Assembly (NCBI RefSeq): GCF_000516555.1
Contig: NZ_AZSJ01000007.1
Location: 879 to 64,878 of the forward strand
Length of the DNA: 64,000 bases
Direction of reading: 5' to 3'
DNA from: Afipia sp. P52-10
GTDB taxonomy: Bacteria; Pseudomonadota; Alphaproteobacteria; Rhizobiales; Xanthobacteraceae
In this document: in pieces, positions 8,126 to 17,833 of the stretch
Layout: each line of letters begins with the position of its first letter
Numbering within the stretch: position 1 is the first letter of the stretch
Translations under genes and position numbers: made by a program
The notes under the pieces: model-generated
Database searches by the model: none
What the model was told of the DNA's origin: nothing
Seen by the model: the letters and a program-made list of their open reading frames with translations, nothing else

Positions 8126-9544
8126 ATGGAGCAGCGGGCCCAATCGCAGCCTGTGAAACCGGTGGCGGTCGATCGGCTGCGAGCCTATTTGCGGCAATTG
8201 AGCCCCGGCGCCCAAGCGATGCTCATGGGGGAGTTCGAACGGGCGCTGACGCGTGGTGATGATGTATTCGTTGCCAACCTCGTGTTGGATGAGCTGCGGA
8301 GGATCACCCGCGTCCGAGAAACGAACGAGAGGCGCCGCATCCTAGAGCCGGCCCGGCTTGTATTTGCGTGTCTTGAGCCATTCCTGGTTGATGACCGTGA
8401 GTTGAAACCTGGGCAAATCCGTCGCTCATCGCTTGAGCCGATTTGGGTTTGGCTGTGCCAAACCGCAATTTCGGATGAGATACAGGAATTTGATCGAACG
8501 CTCGCGGTAAACGAAGCCCAGCCATCAGATCGAGCCGTTCGAAATGTTCAGGCTGCGGCGGTTCGGGCAATTTTTGAAGCGACATCACCGTCTTCCCGAG
8601 GAGGGGAGCGGAGCCGTAGCTTGATCCGGGTCGGCTCTCTTTCTGCCGTGGAAGATCTACAGACCATCGGATTGGCCATCGCCCACCGGGATGCCCTTGA
8701 GATATTTCAAGCACGTCTTCCCAAGATCATGCGTGCCTTTGGCGACACTCAAGTCGCCTCAATTCGAGGACAACTAAATCAGCTGCCGATACTGCAAAAG
8801 CCAGAGATTCTTCCGTTGACTTTGTGGCTTATCATGCAGCGGCTGACGTCGCCCTGGCAGCTCGTTCGGCTTGCGATTAGCGTCGTCGGTTCAGATGAAG
8901 AAAGTCGTATAGCAGGCACCCCGTTCGGTGTCGCCATTACAATGGCGCTCTATAGCCTTGCGCGTCTTGTGGAAGATCTTCGAAGCGATATCAAACGAGG
9001 TCGTTTCGACAAGTGCGCGCATCATCTGAAACCATTGCATGACGGATTGCGCGATCTTCGTACGGAATTGGATATTCGTTCCGACTCGCATTTAAGCAGG
9101 CAGCTCGTTGCTATTCGTACAGACGTCTCCAATGTACTAAAATCGGAAATTGAGAGCGTTCCCGGACGAGTGCGTAGGTTGTTGCGGCAGCGCTCCGACA
9201 AGGACATTAGTGCCGGGGCCAAGCTCGATCCGGCCGAAATCGACGAGACGGCCGCGTTGATTGACTTCGTTGCAACGTGTCGCAGCTATGCAGGGGAGCT
9301 CGCCATCAACGAAGTAACGCTCCGGTCGTTCTCCGACCTGCAGCATTACGTGGAATCGTCGACGGAAACGCTAGTCGAATCCCTCCGCAGCGGTGAGCCT
9401 CGGGCGAGAGCATTTCGGCAGTTACAGACCGAAGCCGCGATCCGCTTCTGTGAACTGATCTTCGGGCATGATTACGCGTCCTTGATGAATAAGGCTGCAG
9501 AAGTGGCCCTAACCGGGGAGCGGAAGGCTCCCAAAGCCAGTTGA
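8126..9544 (+). CDS. Conserved hypothetical protein before ccmI
   Basis: 472 residues from ATG 8126; an in-frame TTG at 8081 would extend it but lacks support. Mostly alpha-helical, Arg/Leu rich and probably cytoplasmic: no signal peptide and no clear membrane segment, although a hydrophobic run near residue 240 (ILPLTLWLIMQRL) could be a buried helix. No recognised domain or catalytic motif. It lies on the same strand as the lipoprotein and ccmI with gaps of about 80 and 113 bp, so it may be transcribed with them. Function unknown. Confidence 0.7.
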   Translation: MEQRAQSQPVKPVAVDRLRAYLRQLSPGAQAMLMGEFERALTRGDDVFVANLVLDELRRITRVRETNERRRILEPARLVFACLEPFLVDDRELKPGQIRRSSLEPIWVWLCQTAISDEIQEFDRTLAVNEAQPSDRAVRNVQAAAVRAIFEATSPSSRGGERSRSLIRVGSLSAVEDLQTIGLAIAHRDALEIFQARLPKIMRAFGDTQVASIRGQLNQLPILQKPEILPLTLWLIMQRLTSPWQLVRLAISVVGSDEESRIAGTPFGVAITMALYSLARLVEDLRSDIKRGRFDKCAHHLKPLHDGLRDLRTELDIRSDSHLSRQLVAIRTDVSNVLKSEIESVPGRVRRLLRQRSDKDISAGAKLDPAEIDETAALIDFVATCRSYAGELAINEVTLRSFSDLQHYVESSTETLVESLRSGEPRARAFRQLQTEAAIRFCELIFGHDYASLMNKAAEVALTGERKAPKAS

Positions 9545-9657
9545 TTCAGAGGCTTACCGTCGGAAATCTCCCCAAATCGTCAATTGCATAGCGCTGTCAG
9601 TCATGGTGTAAACCAGCGATCCGCCGTGCGGCGGAGCTGGGGTTTCCGGAACCTGAT

Positions 9658-10761
9658 ATGTCGTTGTGGTTCGTGTTAGCGCTGATGACGTCCGTCGCGA
9701 TTTTCGCGGTGTTATGGCCTCTGAGCCGTTCGCCGGTCTCGCGTAACGACGGCGGTGGGACAATGATCTACAAAGATCAACTCGCTGAAGTAGAACGTGA
9801 TTTGTCTCTAGGAATCATTTCTCAAGCGGACGCGGAAATTGCCCGTATTGAGATTTCCCGGCGCCTCCTGTCGGTTGCCAATTCCCCGCAAGCTGAAGAA
9901 CCTGTTTCGCGCGTGGGTCTCCGCCGGGCGATCGTTGTCATGGCGTTTGTCGGCATACCCGTCTTTGCCGGTATTCTATACCTCCAGCGTGGTTCGCCGA
10001 CGTTGAAGGACTTTCCGCTTGCCGGCCGTATGACCGAGCCAGTTGCCTCTGCGTCGCTCGAAACGCTTGTGACGCAGGTTGAGGCTCATCTCGAGAAGAA
10101 CCCACGCGACGGCCGCGGTTGGGAAGTCCTGGCGCCAGTACTGCTTCGGTTAGGACGCATCGATGATGCCGTGCGAGCGTACCGAAATTCGCTCGCGTAC
10201 GGTACGGATACGGCTGTTCGCCGCGCTGATCTTGGTGAGGCTTTGGCCGCGGCGGCGGGTGGTGTGATAACCAGCGAAGCCAAGGCCGAATTCGAGCGCG
10301 CATTGCAACTCGACGCAAAGGACCCAAAGGCGCGATACTTCATGGCGGTTGCGGCCGAGCAGGATGGTCGTGCGAATGATGCGGCTACGATTTGGAGGGA
10401 CATGCTCAAGACGGCGCCGGATGGCGCGCCGTGGCGCCCTGCGGTTGAACAAGCGCTCGCTCGTGTGAATGCCAGCATAGCACCTGAATTATCGAACGAG
10501 GCTGTCGCGGCGTCGAAGGATATGACCGCCGATGAACGCTCCGAAATGATTGCAGGCATGGTTGATAGGCTTGCTGCGCGTCTGAAGCAAAACGGCGATG
10601 ACGTGGAGGGGTGGTTGCGTTTAGTCCGCGCGTATACGGTACTGGGGCAAGCTGAGAAGGCAAAACAGGCAATTTCAGACGCGCGCTCGGCTGCTCAAGC
10701 AGATCCGGAGCGGTTGCGCCGATTCAACGACGCCTTGAAGAATCTCGGTCTTGAAGGTTAG
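9658..10761 (+). CDS. ccmI: Cytochrome c maturation protein CcmI (CycH)
   Basis: 367 residues. Two N-terminal membrane helices (about 2-22 and 87-105) flank a cytoplasmic segment with the family signature [17 protein letters not shown]. The long periplasmic part contains TPR units (for example around 140-180 and 300-350). CcmI holds apocytochrome c and presents it to the CcmF/CcmH haem lyase. It is the first gene of a ccmI-ccmE-ccmF-ccmH series (cycHJKL in Bradyrhizobium). ccmABCD and ccmG are not in this window, as is usual for rhizobia, where they sit at another locus. Confidence 0.9.
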   Translation: MSLWFVLALMTSVAIFAVLWPLSRSPVSRNDGGGTMIYKDQLAEVERDLSLGIISQADAEIARIEISRRLLSVANSPQAEEPVSRVGLRRAIVVMAFVGIPVFAGILYLQRGSPTLKDFPLAGRMTEPVASASLETLVTQVEAHLEKNPRDGRGWEVLAPVLLRLGRIDDAVRAYRNSLAYGTDTAVRRADLGEALAAAAGGVITSEAKAEFERALQLDAKDPKARYFMAVAAEQDGRANDAATIWRDMLKTAPDGAPWRPAVEQALARVNASIAPELSNEAVAASKDMTADERSEMIAGMVDRLAARLKQNGDDVEGWLRLVRAYTVLGQAEKAKQAISDARSAAQADPERLRRFNDALKNLGLEG

Positions 10762-10768
10762 TCCAGCT

Positions 10769-11260
10769 ATGACCAGAAAACAGCGAAGGCTTGTATTGAT
10801 CGGCGGCGCGCTCGGCGTGCTCGCAATAGCCGCAGCGTTGGTCCTAAGCGCATTGCGCGATTCTATCGTCTTCTTTTCGACGCCCAGCATGGTTGCTGAA
10901 AAGAATATCCAGCCCGGTCAGCGGTTCCGGCTTGGCGGTTTGGTGCAATCGGGGTCCGTGAAGCGCGGCGAGAAGTTGCAGGTGACATTCGTCGTCACGG
11001 ATGGCAACCGCGATCTGCCGGTGGCATTCACCGGTATTCTCCCGGATCTATTCAGAGAAGGGCAGGGTGTTGTTTCTGAGGGGACGCTCGATACCGCCGG
11101 CATATTCAGGGCAGATACGGTGCTCGCAAAGCACGACGAAACCTATATGCCGAAGGAGGTGGCTGACGCTCTCAAAAAGCAAGGCCACTGGAAGACCGAA
11201 GCGACTTCATCCGCTCCGGCGACGGATGGCGCGCAGACCGTGGATCGCAAAGTGCAATGA
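10769..11260 (+). CDS. ccmE: Haem chaperone CcmE (CycJ)
   Basis: 163 residues from ATG 10769, 7 bp after ccmI; an in-frame start at 10751 lies within ccmI. One N-terminal membrane anchor (about 8-29) precedes a periplasmic OB-fold domain. The covalent haem ligand is H122 in [10 protein letters not shown], with Y126 as axial ligand, the classical HxxxY form. CcmE takes haem from CcmC and hands it to CcmF. The last codons overlap ccmF by 4 bp (ATGA), indicating coupled translation. Confidence 0.92.
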   Translation: MTRKQRRLVLIGGALGVLAIAAALVLSALRDSIVFFSTPSMVAEKNIQPGQRFRLGGLVQSGSVKRGEKLQVTFVVTDGNRDLPVAFTGILPDLFREGQGVVSEGTLDTAGIFRADTVLAKHDETYMPKEVADALKKQGHWKTEATSSAPATDGAQTVDRKVQ

Positions 11261-13239
11261 TTGCAGAAGCCGGACACTATGCGCTTGTTCTTGCGCTGAC
11301 GCTGGCTCTCGTGCAGGCGAGTGTGCCTTTGCTTGGCGTGCGTATCGGCGATTCCGCCTTGATGAGAGTTTCCGGCGCTACTGCAGTTGCGCAGTTCGGG
11401 TTTTCTCTGTTGGCCTTCGGGGCCTTAACGACGGCCTATGTCGTTTCCGATTTCTCGGTCGCCAATGTGTTTGAGAATTCTCATTCGCTGAAGCCGCTCG
11501 TTTACAAGATCACCGGCGTTTGGGGAAACCATGAAGGCTCGATGTTGCTATGGGTCCTCATTCTGGCGCTCTTCAGTGCTCTCGTTGCGATTTTTGGAAC
11601 GAACTTGCCACTGACGTTGCAGTCGTTGGTACTTGCTGTTCAGGGGTGGGTCGCAGCGGCATTCTATCTCTTCATTCTCCTGACCTCGAATCCATTTCTT
11701 CGGCTTGCGGATCCTCCGATGGAAGGGCGGGATCTCAATCCCGTGCTGCAGGATGTTGGACTCGCGATCCATCCTCCAATGCTCTATCTCGGTTACGTGG
11801 GCTTCTCGATTTCGTTTTCGTTTGCGATCGCAGCATTGATTGAGGGGCGGATCGATTCCGCGTGGGCACGTTGGGTTCGCCCGTGGACGCTTTTAGCCTG
11901 GATTTTCCTGACGCTTGGCATCGCAATGGGCTCGTACTGGGCCTATTACGAACTCGGATGGGGTGGCTGGTGGTTTTGGGATCCAGTTGAGAATGCATCT
12001 CTGATGCCGTGGCTTGCAGGCACGGCCCTGCTGCATTCGGCGGTTGTCATGGAGAAGCGCAATGCTCTCAAGGTCTGGACCGTCCTGTTGGCGATTCTGA
12101 CGTTCTCGCTTTCTCTCTTGGGGACCTTTCTGGTCCGATCCGGTGTGCTTACGTCCGTTCATGCTTTTGCCACCGATCCAGCGCGCGGCGTTTTTATTCT
12201 TGTCATTCTTTGCGCGTTCATCGGCGGAGGATTATCTCTCTATGCTTGGCGAGCATCATCGTTAACTCAAGGCGGCTTGTTTGCACCGATCTCACGCGAA
12301 GGTGCGCTGGTGCTCAATAACCTGTTCCTGACCACCGCTTGCGCGACAGTGTTGGTGGGGACACTCTATCCCTTGGCGCTTGAAACGCTGACCGGCGACA
12401 AGATCTCGGTTGGAGCGCCGTTTTTCAATTTGACGTTCGGTCCATTGTTTGTCCCGTTGCTGATCGCTGTTCCATTCGGGCCGCTGCTTGCTTGGAAGCG
12501 TGGTGATTTGGTTGCCGCCGCGCAGCGTCTGCTGGCTGCAGGTGTTGTTGCGCTGTTCGTTCTGGCACTGGTTTTGGCATGGACCAAAGGAGGGGCGGTC
12601 TTGGCGCCGCTTGCGATTGCGCTTGCGGTGTTCGTCATCGTTGGGGCTCTGACGGATCTGGCTGAGAAGATTGGCCTCTTTCGACTCAAGATGCCGCTCT
12701 CTGCAGCCCGTGCCGTTGGGCTGCCACGATCGACATGGGGAACAGCTTTTGCGCATGCGGGACTTGGCGTCGCATTGTTGGGTATCGTTTGCGAAACCAC
12801 CTGGAACAGCGAACGTATCGTCTCGATGAAGCCCGGTGACATTGTGACAGTCGGAGGGTACGAAGCCAAGCTTGTGGGGCTGACGCAACGGCAAGGGCCG
12901 AACTATCGAGAGCGAGTTGCCCGGTTCTCGATTCTGAGCGACGGGCGCATAGTTGGCGAATTGTCGCCGTCGAAGCGGTCATTTTCCGCGAGGCGATCCG
13001 CGACGACCGAAGCAGCGCTGCTCACGCGAGGCGTGAGCCAGGTCTACATTTCGCTTGGCGAAGAGAGTCAGGATGGTTCGATCGACGCCCGGCTGTACTA
13101 CAAGCCCTTGGTGTTGCTCATCTGGCTCGGTGCGGTCCTGATGGCATTTGGCGGCATTCTGTCTTTGTCTGATCGGCGCTTGCGTGTTGGCGTTCCTAAG
13201 CCGGCGCGAGGGATGCGTCCGATGCAGCCCGCAGAGTGA
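11257..13239 (+). CDS. ccmF: Cytochrome c haem lyase subunit CcmF (CycK)
   Basis: 660 residues with about 14-15 membrane helices. The tryptophan-rich WWD motif [15 protein letters not shown] lies at about 234-248, and conserved periplasmic histidines occur in GNHEG (near 91) and [11 protein letters not shown] (near 170). CcmF ligates haem to the CXXCH motifs of apocytochromes together with CcmH and CcmI. The start overlaps ccmE by 4 bp and the end meets ccmH. Full length for the family. Confidence 0.93.
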   Translation: MIAEAGHYALVLALTLALVQASVPLLGVRIGDSALMRVSGATAVAQFGFSLLAFGALTTAYVVSDFSVANVFENSHSLKPLVYKITGVWGNHEGSMLLWVLILALFSALVAIFGTNLPLTLQSLVLAVQGWVAAAFYLFILLTSNPFLRLADPPMEGRDLNPVLQDVGLAIHPPMLYLGYVGFSISFSFAIAALIEGRIDSAWARWVRPWTLLAWIFLTLGIAMGSYWAYYELGWGGWWFWDPVENASLMPWLAGTALLHSAVVMEKRNALKVWTVLLAILTFSLSLLGTFLVRSGVLTSVHAFATDPARGVFILVILCAFIGGGLSLYAWRASSLTQGGLFAPISREGALVLNNLFLTTACATVLVGTLYPLALETLTGDKISVGAPFFNLTFGPLFVPLLIAVPFGPLLAWKRGDLVAAAQRLLAAGVVALFVLALVLAWTKGGAVLAPLAIALAVFVIVGALTDLAEKIGLFRLKMPLSAARAVGLPRSTWGTAFAHAGLGVALLGIVCETTWNSERIVSMKPGDIVTVGGYEAKLVGLTQRQGPNYRERVARFSILSDGRIVGELSPSKRSFSARRSATTEAALLTRGVSQVYISLGEESQDGSIDARLYYKPLVLLIWLGAVLMAFGGILSLSDRRLRVGVPKPARGMRPMQPAE

Positions 13240-13241
13240 CA

Positions 13242-13784
13242 ATGCGCATTCTTCATGTATGCGCTACCGTAGCGGTGCTTTGCATTGTTCTTTTGAATGC
13301 AGCATTCGCCGTGCAGCCGGACGAGATAATGCGTGACCCCGCACTGGAAGCGCGGGCCCGAGCATTGTCGCGCGGGTTGCGTTGCATGGTTTGTCAAAAC
13401 CAGTCGATTGATGACTCGGACGCGCCTTTGGCCCGCGATCTACGGCTGCTTGTGCGTGAGCGAATTCGCCAGGGGGATAGCGATGCGCAGGTGATTAATT
13501 TCCTAGTCGATCGCTATGGCTCCTTTGTGCTTCTGAAGCCACGCTTTGAGACCCAGACGTTGTTGCTCTGGCTGCTGCCGCCGTTTGCGCTCGGTATTGG
13601 AGTTCTGACACTAATCGTCTCCGCCAGACGAAGACGGCAGACCAATATCGTGGCTGGCCGATTGTCCGCGTCCCCGCTCAGCCCAGAGGAGCGGCAGAAG
13701 TTGGCGGAACTTATCGATGAGGATCATGCTTCTGACGCCTCACCAAAGTCCGCTGCGCCTAAGAGCGATATTACAAAAGTTTAA
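13242..13784 (+). CDS. ccmH: Thiol-reductant subunit CcmH (CycL)
   Basis: 180 residues from ATG 13242; GTG 13236 in frame is an alternative that overlaps the ccmF stop. A signal-peptide-like helix (4-23) precedes the periplasmic domain with the redox motif LRCMVCQN (C48, C51), then a single membrane helix at about 108-130 and a charged cytoplasmic tail. The protein reduces apocytochrome cysteines before haem attachment. It is the short CcmH/CycL type, with the CcmI part encoded separately. Confidence 0.92.
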   Translation: MRILHVCATVAVLCIVLLNAAFAVQPDEIMRDPALEARARALSRGLRCMVCQNQSIDDSDAPLARDLRLLVRERIRQGDSDAQVINFLVDRYGSFVLLKPRFETQTLLLWLLPPFALGIGVLTLIVSARRRRQTNIVAGRLSASPLSPEERQKLAELIDEDHASDASPKSAAPKSDITKV

Positions 13785-13880
13785 TCTGGCCGAAAGCGGA
13801 CCGTAAGCCAGCATACTCCATGTTGGACTCGACATACGACGCGGACGGCGTCGATGGAGTTTCGAACTGGAGATGTCGCT

Positions 13881-15443
13881 ATGACCAGCGGGCCCGATCG
13901 TTCTTCCCCCCAATACACCCGGCGCGGTTCAATGATGGCTGCGCGCAAGTTCGCACTAATGGCCACGGTTGCGGCTGGCCTGGGCGGCGTAGCTTATGGA
14001 CTGTCTCCGCCCTTCCAAACCGGCAGTTTTTTTGCGACCCCGGCACAGGCGCAGGTGAGCGCAAACGTTCATAGCGCTCAGCAGCCGGTCGGCTTCGCCG
14101 ATATCGTCGAACGCGTGAAACCGTCGGTTATTTCCGTGCGCGTCAAGGCAATGGAAAAGCCTTCAGCGGAAAACAGCGATGACTCGCCGTTTCAACCGGG
14201 CTCGCCAATGGAGCGCTTCTTCCGTCGTTTCGGTGGCCCCGATGGCATCCCGGGCTTTCGAATTCCGCGGGGCCGAGGAGGGCCGATCAGTGGCCAAGGT
14301 TCCGGTTTCTTCATTTCTGCCGACGGCTATGCCGTAACCAATAACCATGTCGTCGATGGTGCAGAAAGCGTCGAAGTGTCGACCGATGACGGGAAGACCT
14401 ATCCGGCAAAAGTCATCGGTACCGACCCGCGCACGGACGTCGCGCTGATCAAGGTCGACGGTCGCACCGACTTCCCATTTGCAAAGCTCGCAGACGGTCA
14501 GCCGCGTATCGGCGATTGGGTGCTGGCGGTTGGCAACCCGTTCGGTCTGGGAGGTACCGTGACTGCTGGTATTGTTTCCGCCCGCGGCCGGGACATCGGC
14601 TCTGGCCCTTATGACGACTTCATCCAGATCGATGCGCCGGTCAACAAGGGCAATTCGGGTGGACCGGCTTTCAACACCCAAGGTGAGGTGGTTGGCGTCA
14701 ATACGGCGATCTTCTCGCCGTCAGGCGGCAGCGTCGGTATTGCTTTCTCGATACCGGCATCGACTGTGAAATCGGTGGTGGCTCAGCTCAAGGATAAGGG
14801 CGTGGTCAGCCGTGGCTGGATCGGTATCCAAGTCCAGCCGGTTACCGCTGAGATCGCGGAAAGCCTGGGCCTGAAGAAGGCGGAAGGTGCGTTAGTCGCA
14901 GAGCCACAGGCCAATAGTCCGGCAACCAAGGCGGGGATCGCTTCAGGTGATGTGATTACCGCGGTAAATGGCACCCCAGTTCGTGATGCTCGCGAGTTGT
15001 CGCGTACCATTGGTGCGATGCCCCCAGGCAGCAGCGTGAAATTGAATGTCGTGCAGAAGGGGCAGGAGAAGTCGGTCGATCTCACCCTCGGCGAGTTGCC
15101 GAATCCGCGTGAGGCTCGGGCTGCCGATAGTGATCAGGCTCGTCCGCAACGCGGAGCGGAGCTGGGTCGGCTTGGCTTGACGGTTGCGCCGGCGACCAGC
15201 GTCGCCGGGGCAGGTAACGAGGGCGTGGTGGTGACGGAAGTCGAACGGAACAGCCCTGCGGCGGACCGCGGATTCCGCGAAGGAGACGTGATCCTGGAGG
15301 TCGGTAGCAAAACTGTGAACAACGCTGCCGATGTGCGCAGTGCCATGCAGAGCGCTCGTAGCGATAGCAAGCACACAGTTTTGATGCGCTTGCGCTCCAA
15401 TGGCCAGACGCGATTTGTCGCCGTTCCGTTGTCACGGGGATGA
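13881..15443 (+). CDS. degP: Periplasmic serine protease DegP/HtrA
   Basis: 520 residues from ATG 13881; ATG 13854 is an upstream in-frame alternative. An N-terminal export signal or anchor (about 22-58) contains the ATPAQAQ cleavage-like end. The trypsin-like domain has the triad H156 (TNNHVVDG), D186 (TDVALIKV) and S259 (KGNSGGPAF). Two PDZ domains follow (about 310-400 and 430-515). It degrades or refolds misfolded envelope proteins. In Bradyrhizobium and Rhizobium a degP gene commonly follows cycHJKL. The gap after ccmH (96 bp) may hold its own promoter, but no RpoH or RpoE site is obvious. Confidence 0.9.
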   Translation: MTSGPDRSSPQYTRRGSMMAARKFALMATVAAGLGGVAYGLSPPFQTGSFFATPAQAQVSANVHSAQQPVGFADIVERVKPSVISVRVKAMEKPSAENSDDSPFQPGSPMERFFRRFGGPDGIPGFRIPRGRGGPISGQGSGFFISADGYAVTNNHVVDGAESVEVSTDDGKTYPAKVIGTDPRTDVALIKVDGRTDFPFAKLADGQPRIGDWVLAVGNPFGLGGTVTAGIVSARGRDIGSGPYDDFIQIDAPVNKGNSGGPAFNTQGEVVGVNTAIFSPSGGSVGIAFSIPASTVKSVVAQLKDKGVVSRGWIGIQVQPVTAEIAESLGLKKAEGALVAEPQANSPATKAGIASGDVITAVNGTPVRDARELSRTIGAMPPGSSVKLNVVQKGQEKSVDLTLGELPNPREARAADSDQARPQRGAELGRLGLTVAPATSVAGAGNEGVVVTEVERNSPAADRGFREGDVILEVGSKTVNNAADVRSAMQSARSDSKHTVLMRLRSNGQTRFVAVPLSRG

Positions 15444-15472
15444 GCCCTCACCATATAAGTTTGGGAATGGAT

Positions 15473-15626
15473 CGCCGGCATAAGTCGCCCCCCGCCGGCG
15501 CGCCTTTCCCGGGGGCGAGCCAACAGCTCGTCCCCACAGTTGCTCTTCCGGCGGAACAGAGCCCCCCTCTGTCGGAAGGTGCGCGACGGGCGGCGAAGCC
15601 CCCAATTCGCCGCCCGTTTCCGTTTT
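15473..15626 (+). ncRNA. Candidate structured RNA: four consecutive hairpins
   Basis: Four inverted repeats follow each other in the degP-regulator gap: 15473-15479 with 15494-15500 (7 bp); 15511-15520 with 15526-15535 (10 bp with one G-U, loop CAACA); 15545-15550 plus 15556-15561 with 15567-15572 plus 15573-15578 (6+6 bp with a 5-base bulge); and 15586-15597 with 15606-15617 (12 bp perfect), followed by a T-run. No convincing reading frame covers it. It could be a small RNA or a processed 3' end of the degP message. No Rfam family could be assigned by eye. Confidence 0.4.
15586..15626 (+). terminator. Rho-independent terminator after degP
   Basis: A perfect 12-bp GC-rich stem (15586-15597 / 15606-15617) with an 8-base loop, followed by TTCCGTTTTT. 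It ends transcription coming from degP or from the candidate RNA, before the regulator gene. Confidence 0.85.
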
Positions 15627-15713
15627 TGATGTCCGTCTTTCCTGTATGTGCAGACCTGCAACGACTTGATCGGCGTGGCACCTTTCGCCATGTTGACCGG
15701 AGGTCAAATCATC

Positions 15714-16415
15714 GTGGCTGAGCCCCTTTCCGATATGCGCCTACTGATCATTGAGGATGACCGCGAATCGGCGGACTATCTTGTGAAAGCGTTTCGCGAG
15801 GCCGGTCATGTCGCGGACCGCGCTGCGGACGGTGAAGAAGGGCTGGCTCTTGCTGAGACCGGCGATTACGACGTGATGATCGTCGACCGCATGCTCCCAA
15901 AACGCGACGGATTGTCCGTCATCGGCGCATTGCGCGAAATGGGGAATCGGACGCCAGCTCTGATCCTTTCGGCCTTGGGGCAAGTAGACGATCGGATCAA
16001 AGGCTTGCGGGCGGGTGGTGACGACTATCTACCGAAGCCCTATTCGTTTGCCGAGCTCCTGGCGCGGGTCGAGGTGCTGTCACGTCGCGGCACTGGGCCA
16101 GCGGAAGAAACCAGCTATCGCGTCGGCGATCTCGAGCTGGACCGCCTTTCCCGACGGGTTGTCCGTGGCTCGCAAGAAATCGATCTGCAGCCGCGCGAAT
16201 TCCGGCTGCTCGAATACTTGATGAAGCACGCTGGACAGGTTGTGACGAGAACCATGCTGCTTGAGAACGTATGGGACTATCACTTTGACCCGCAAACCAA
16301 CGTGATCGACGTGCACATTTCGAGATTGCGATCGAAGATCGATAAGGGCCAGGACAAGCCTTTGCTGCACACCATTCGCGGCGCCGGATATATGATCCGC
16401 GATGGCCTGCGGTGA
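15714..16415 (+). CDS. OmpR-family response regulator
   Basis: 233 residues from GTG 15714, chosen because GGAGGT (15699-15704) sits 9 bp upstream; ATG 15735 would shorten it by seven residues. Receiver domain with acidic pair D15/D16, phosphoacceptor D58 (DVMIVDRMLP) and K108 (DDYLPKPYSF); winged-helix output domain with LQPREFRLLEYLMKHAG and TIRGAGYMI. It pairs with the kinase that starts 3 bp downstream. The target genes are unknown, although location after degP suggests an envelope role. Confidence 0.85.
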   Translation: MAEPLSDMRLLIIEDDRESADYLVKAFREAGHVADRAADGEEGLALAETGDYDVMIVDRMLPKRDGLSVIGALREMGNRTPALILSALGQVDDRIKGLRAGGDDYLPKPYSFAELLARVEVLSRRGTGPAEETSYRVGDLELDRLSRRVVRGSQEIDLQPREFRLLEYLMKHAGQVVTRTMLLENVWDYHFDPQTNVIDVHISRLRSKIDKGQDKPLLHTIRGAGYMIRDGLR

Positions 16416-16418
16416 TCC

Positions 16419-17825
16419 GTGACGGCCTTTGGTAAGCTAATCAGGACGACCGCGTTTCGGTTGACGCTAGTCTATCTCCTCCTATTTGTGTTCTTTGCGC
16501 TTACACTTCTTGGCTATTTCGCCTGGAATACTCGCCGCCTTGTCACCGAGCAGATCAGTCAGACGGTCAACGCCGAGACCAACGAACTTGTCGGTCGTTT
16601 CGATACCGAAGGCTTGAGAGGGCTGGTAACAGCCATCGAAAGCAGAGCGTTACGGCCTGGGTCAAATCTCTATCTCGTCGCGACGCCTGCTGGCCAAGGA
16701 GTTGCCGGGAACGTCGGTTCGCTTGAACCCGGCGTTCTTGGCAGCATCGGTTGGGCCGAAACAAAATATCGACGGCTTGAAGAGCAGGATCTAGCGGATC
16801 ACAGGGCGCTCGTCCGTATTTCGCAGCTTCCCGGTGGCTTTCGGCTGCTGGTCGGCAGAGATCTGGAGGAGCGGAGGAGGGTCTTCGGGATCGTCGCATC
16901 TGCAGCCCAATGGTCTTTTCTTGTCGTTATTGTATTGGGTCTGGGCGGAGGGTTGTTCGTCGCCAGACGTGTGCTGACGCGTATTGATGCCATGACCGGT
17001 ACGGCTCAACGGATCATGGCGGGAGACCTGAGTGAGAGGCTTCCTATCGGGCGTAGTGGCGACGAGCTTGACCGGCTTGCTGGAAATCTTAACGCCATGC
17101 TTGAGCGCATCGAAGCGCTCATGCATGGTTTGAAGGAAGTGTCCGACAATATCGCTCATGATTTGAAGACGCCATTGACACGCCTGCGCAATCGAGCAGA
17201 GGAGGCTCTCGCGCGGTCCGGAAGTGAAGCGGATTATCGTGCCGCGCTGGAACGTACGATCGAAGAATCGGACGGCTTGATCCGAACATTCAATGCTCTT
17301 TTGATGATCGCCCGAGCTGAGTCAGGCCAGGCCCGGGAGGACATGATAAATTTCGACGCAGCGGATGTTGCGCGCGGCATTCATGAACTTTATGAGCCCC
17401 TGGCTGAGGATAAGGGACTTAGCCTGATCGTAAATGCAGAGGAGGCCTGTCTGCATGGTAACCGTGAGCTCATCAGTCAAGCGCTGGCTAATTTGGTGGA
17501 GAACGCCATTAAGTATGGCAAGCCGACTGCAGCTGATGGAGCCTTGAAAGTTTCCGACGCACAGGTCACAATTGCCTCGAGGATCGATGGTAATTTCGTT
17601 CTATTGAGTGTCGCCGACCACGGTCCCGGTATTCCAGAGGGAGATCGCCAGCGGGCGGTGGAGCGTTTCGTGCGTCTGGAAGCAAGTCGAACACTGCCAG
17701 GATCGGGCCTTGGCTTGAGCCTGGCGTCCGCGGTGGCGACGCTGCATGGTGGCGAGCTGCGACTCAGCGACAATAGCCCGGGGCTGTGCGCAACGCTTGT
17801 TCTTCCACGCCGGGGTATGGAATAA
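16419..17825 (+). CDS. Sensor histidine kinase, partner of preceding regulator
   Basis: 468 residues from GTG 16419, 3 bp after the regulator stop. Membrane helices at about 12-35 and 160-181 bound a ~125-residue periplasmic sensor; HAMP (about 182-236); phosphorylated H247 in DNIAHDLKTPLTRLRNRAEEA; HATPase with NAIKYG, DHGPGIP and GSGLGLSLA. This is the CzcS/QseC-like class of small two-helix kinases. It should phosphorylate the neighbouring regulator. The sensed signal is not evident. Confidence 0.87.
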   Translation: MTAFGKLIRTTAFRLTLVYLLLFVFFALTLLGYFAWNTRRLVTEQISQTVNAETNELVGRFDTEGLRGLVTAIESRALRPGSNLYLVATPAGQGVAGNVGSLEPGVLGSIGWAETKYRRLEEQDLADHRALVRISQLPGGFRLLVGRDLEERRRVFGIVASAAQWSFLVVIVLGLGGGLFVARRVLTRIDAMTGTAQRIMAGDLSERLPIGRSGDELDRLAGNLNAMLERIEALMHGLKEVSDNIAHDLKTPLTRLRNRAEEALARSGSEADYRAALERTIEESDGLIRTFNALLMIARAESGQAREDMINFDAADVARGIHELYEPLAEDKGLSLIVNAEEACLHGNRELISQALANLVENAIKYGKPTAADGALKVSDAQVTIASRIDGNFVLLSVADHGPGIPEGDRQRAVERFVRLEASRTLPGSGLGLSLASAVATLHGGELRLSDNSPGLCATLVLPRRGME

Positions 17826-17833
17826 GAGCCTCC

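Noticed and set aside
15440-15721. Long open frames on both strands in the degP-regulator gap
   Set aside because: Pro/Arg-rich translations with no known motif, covered by four hairpins and a terminator; an RNA explanation fits better.
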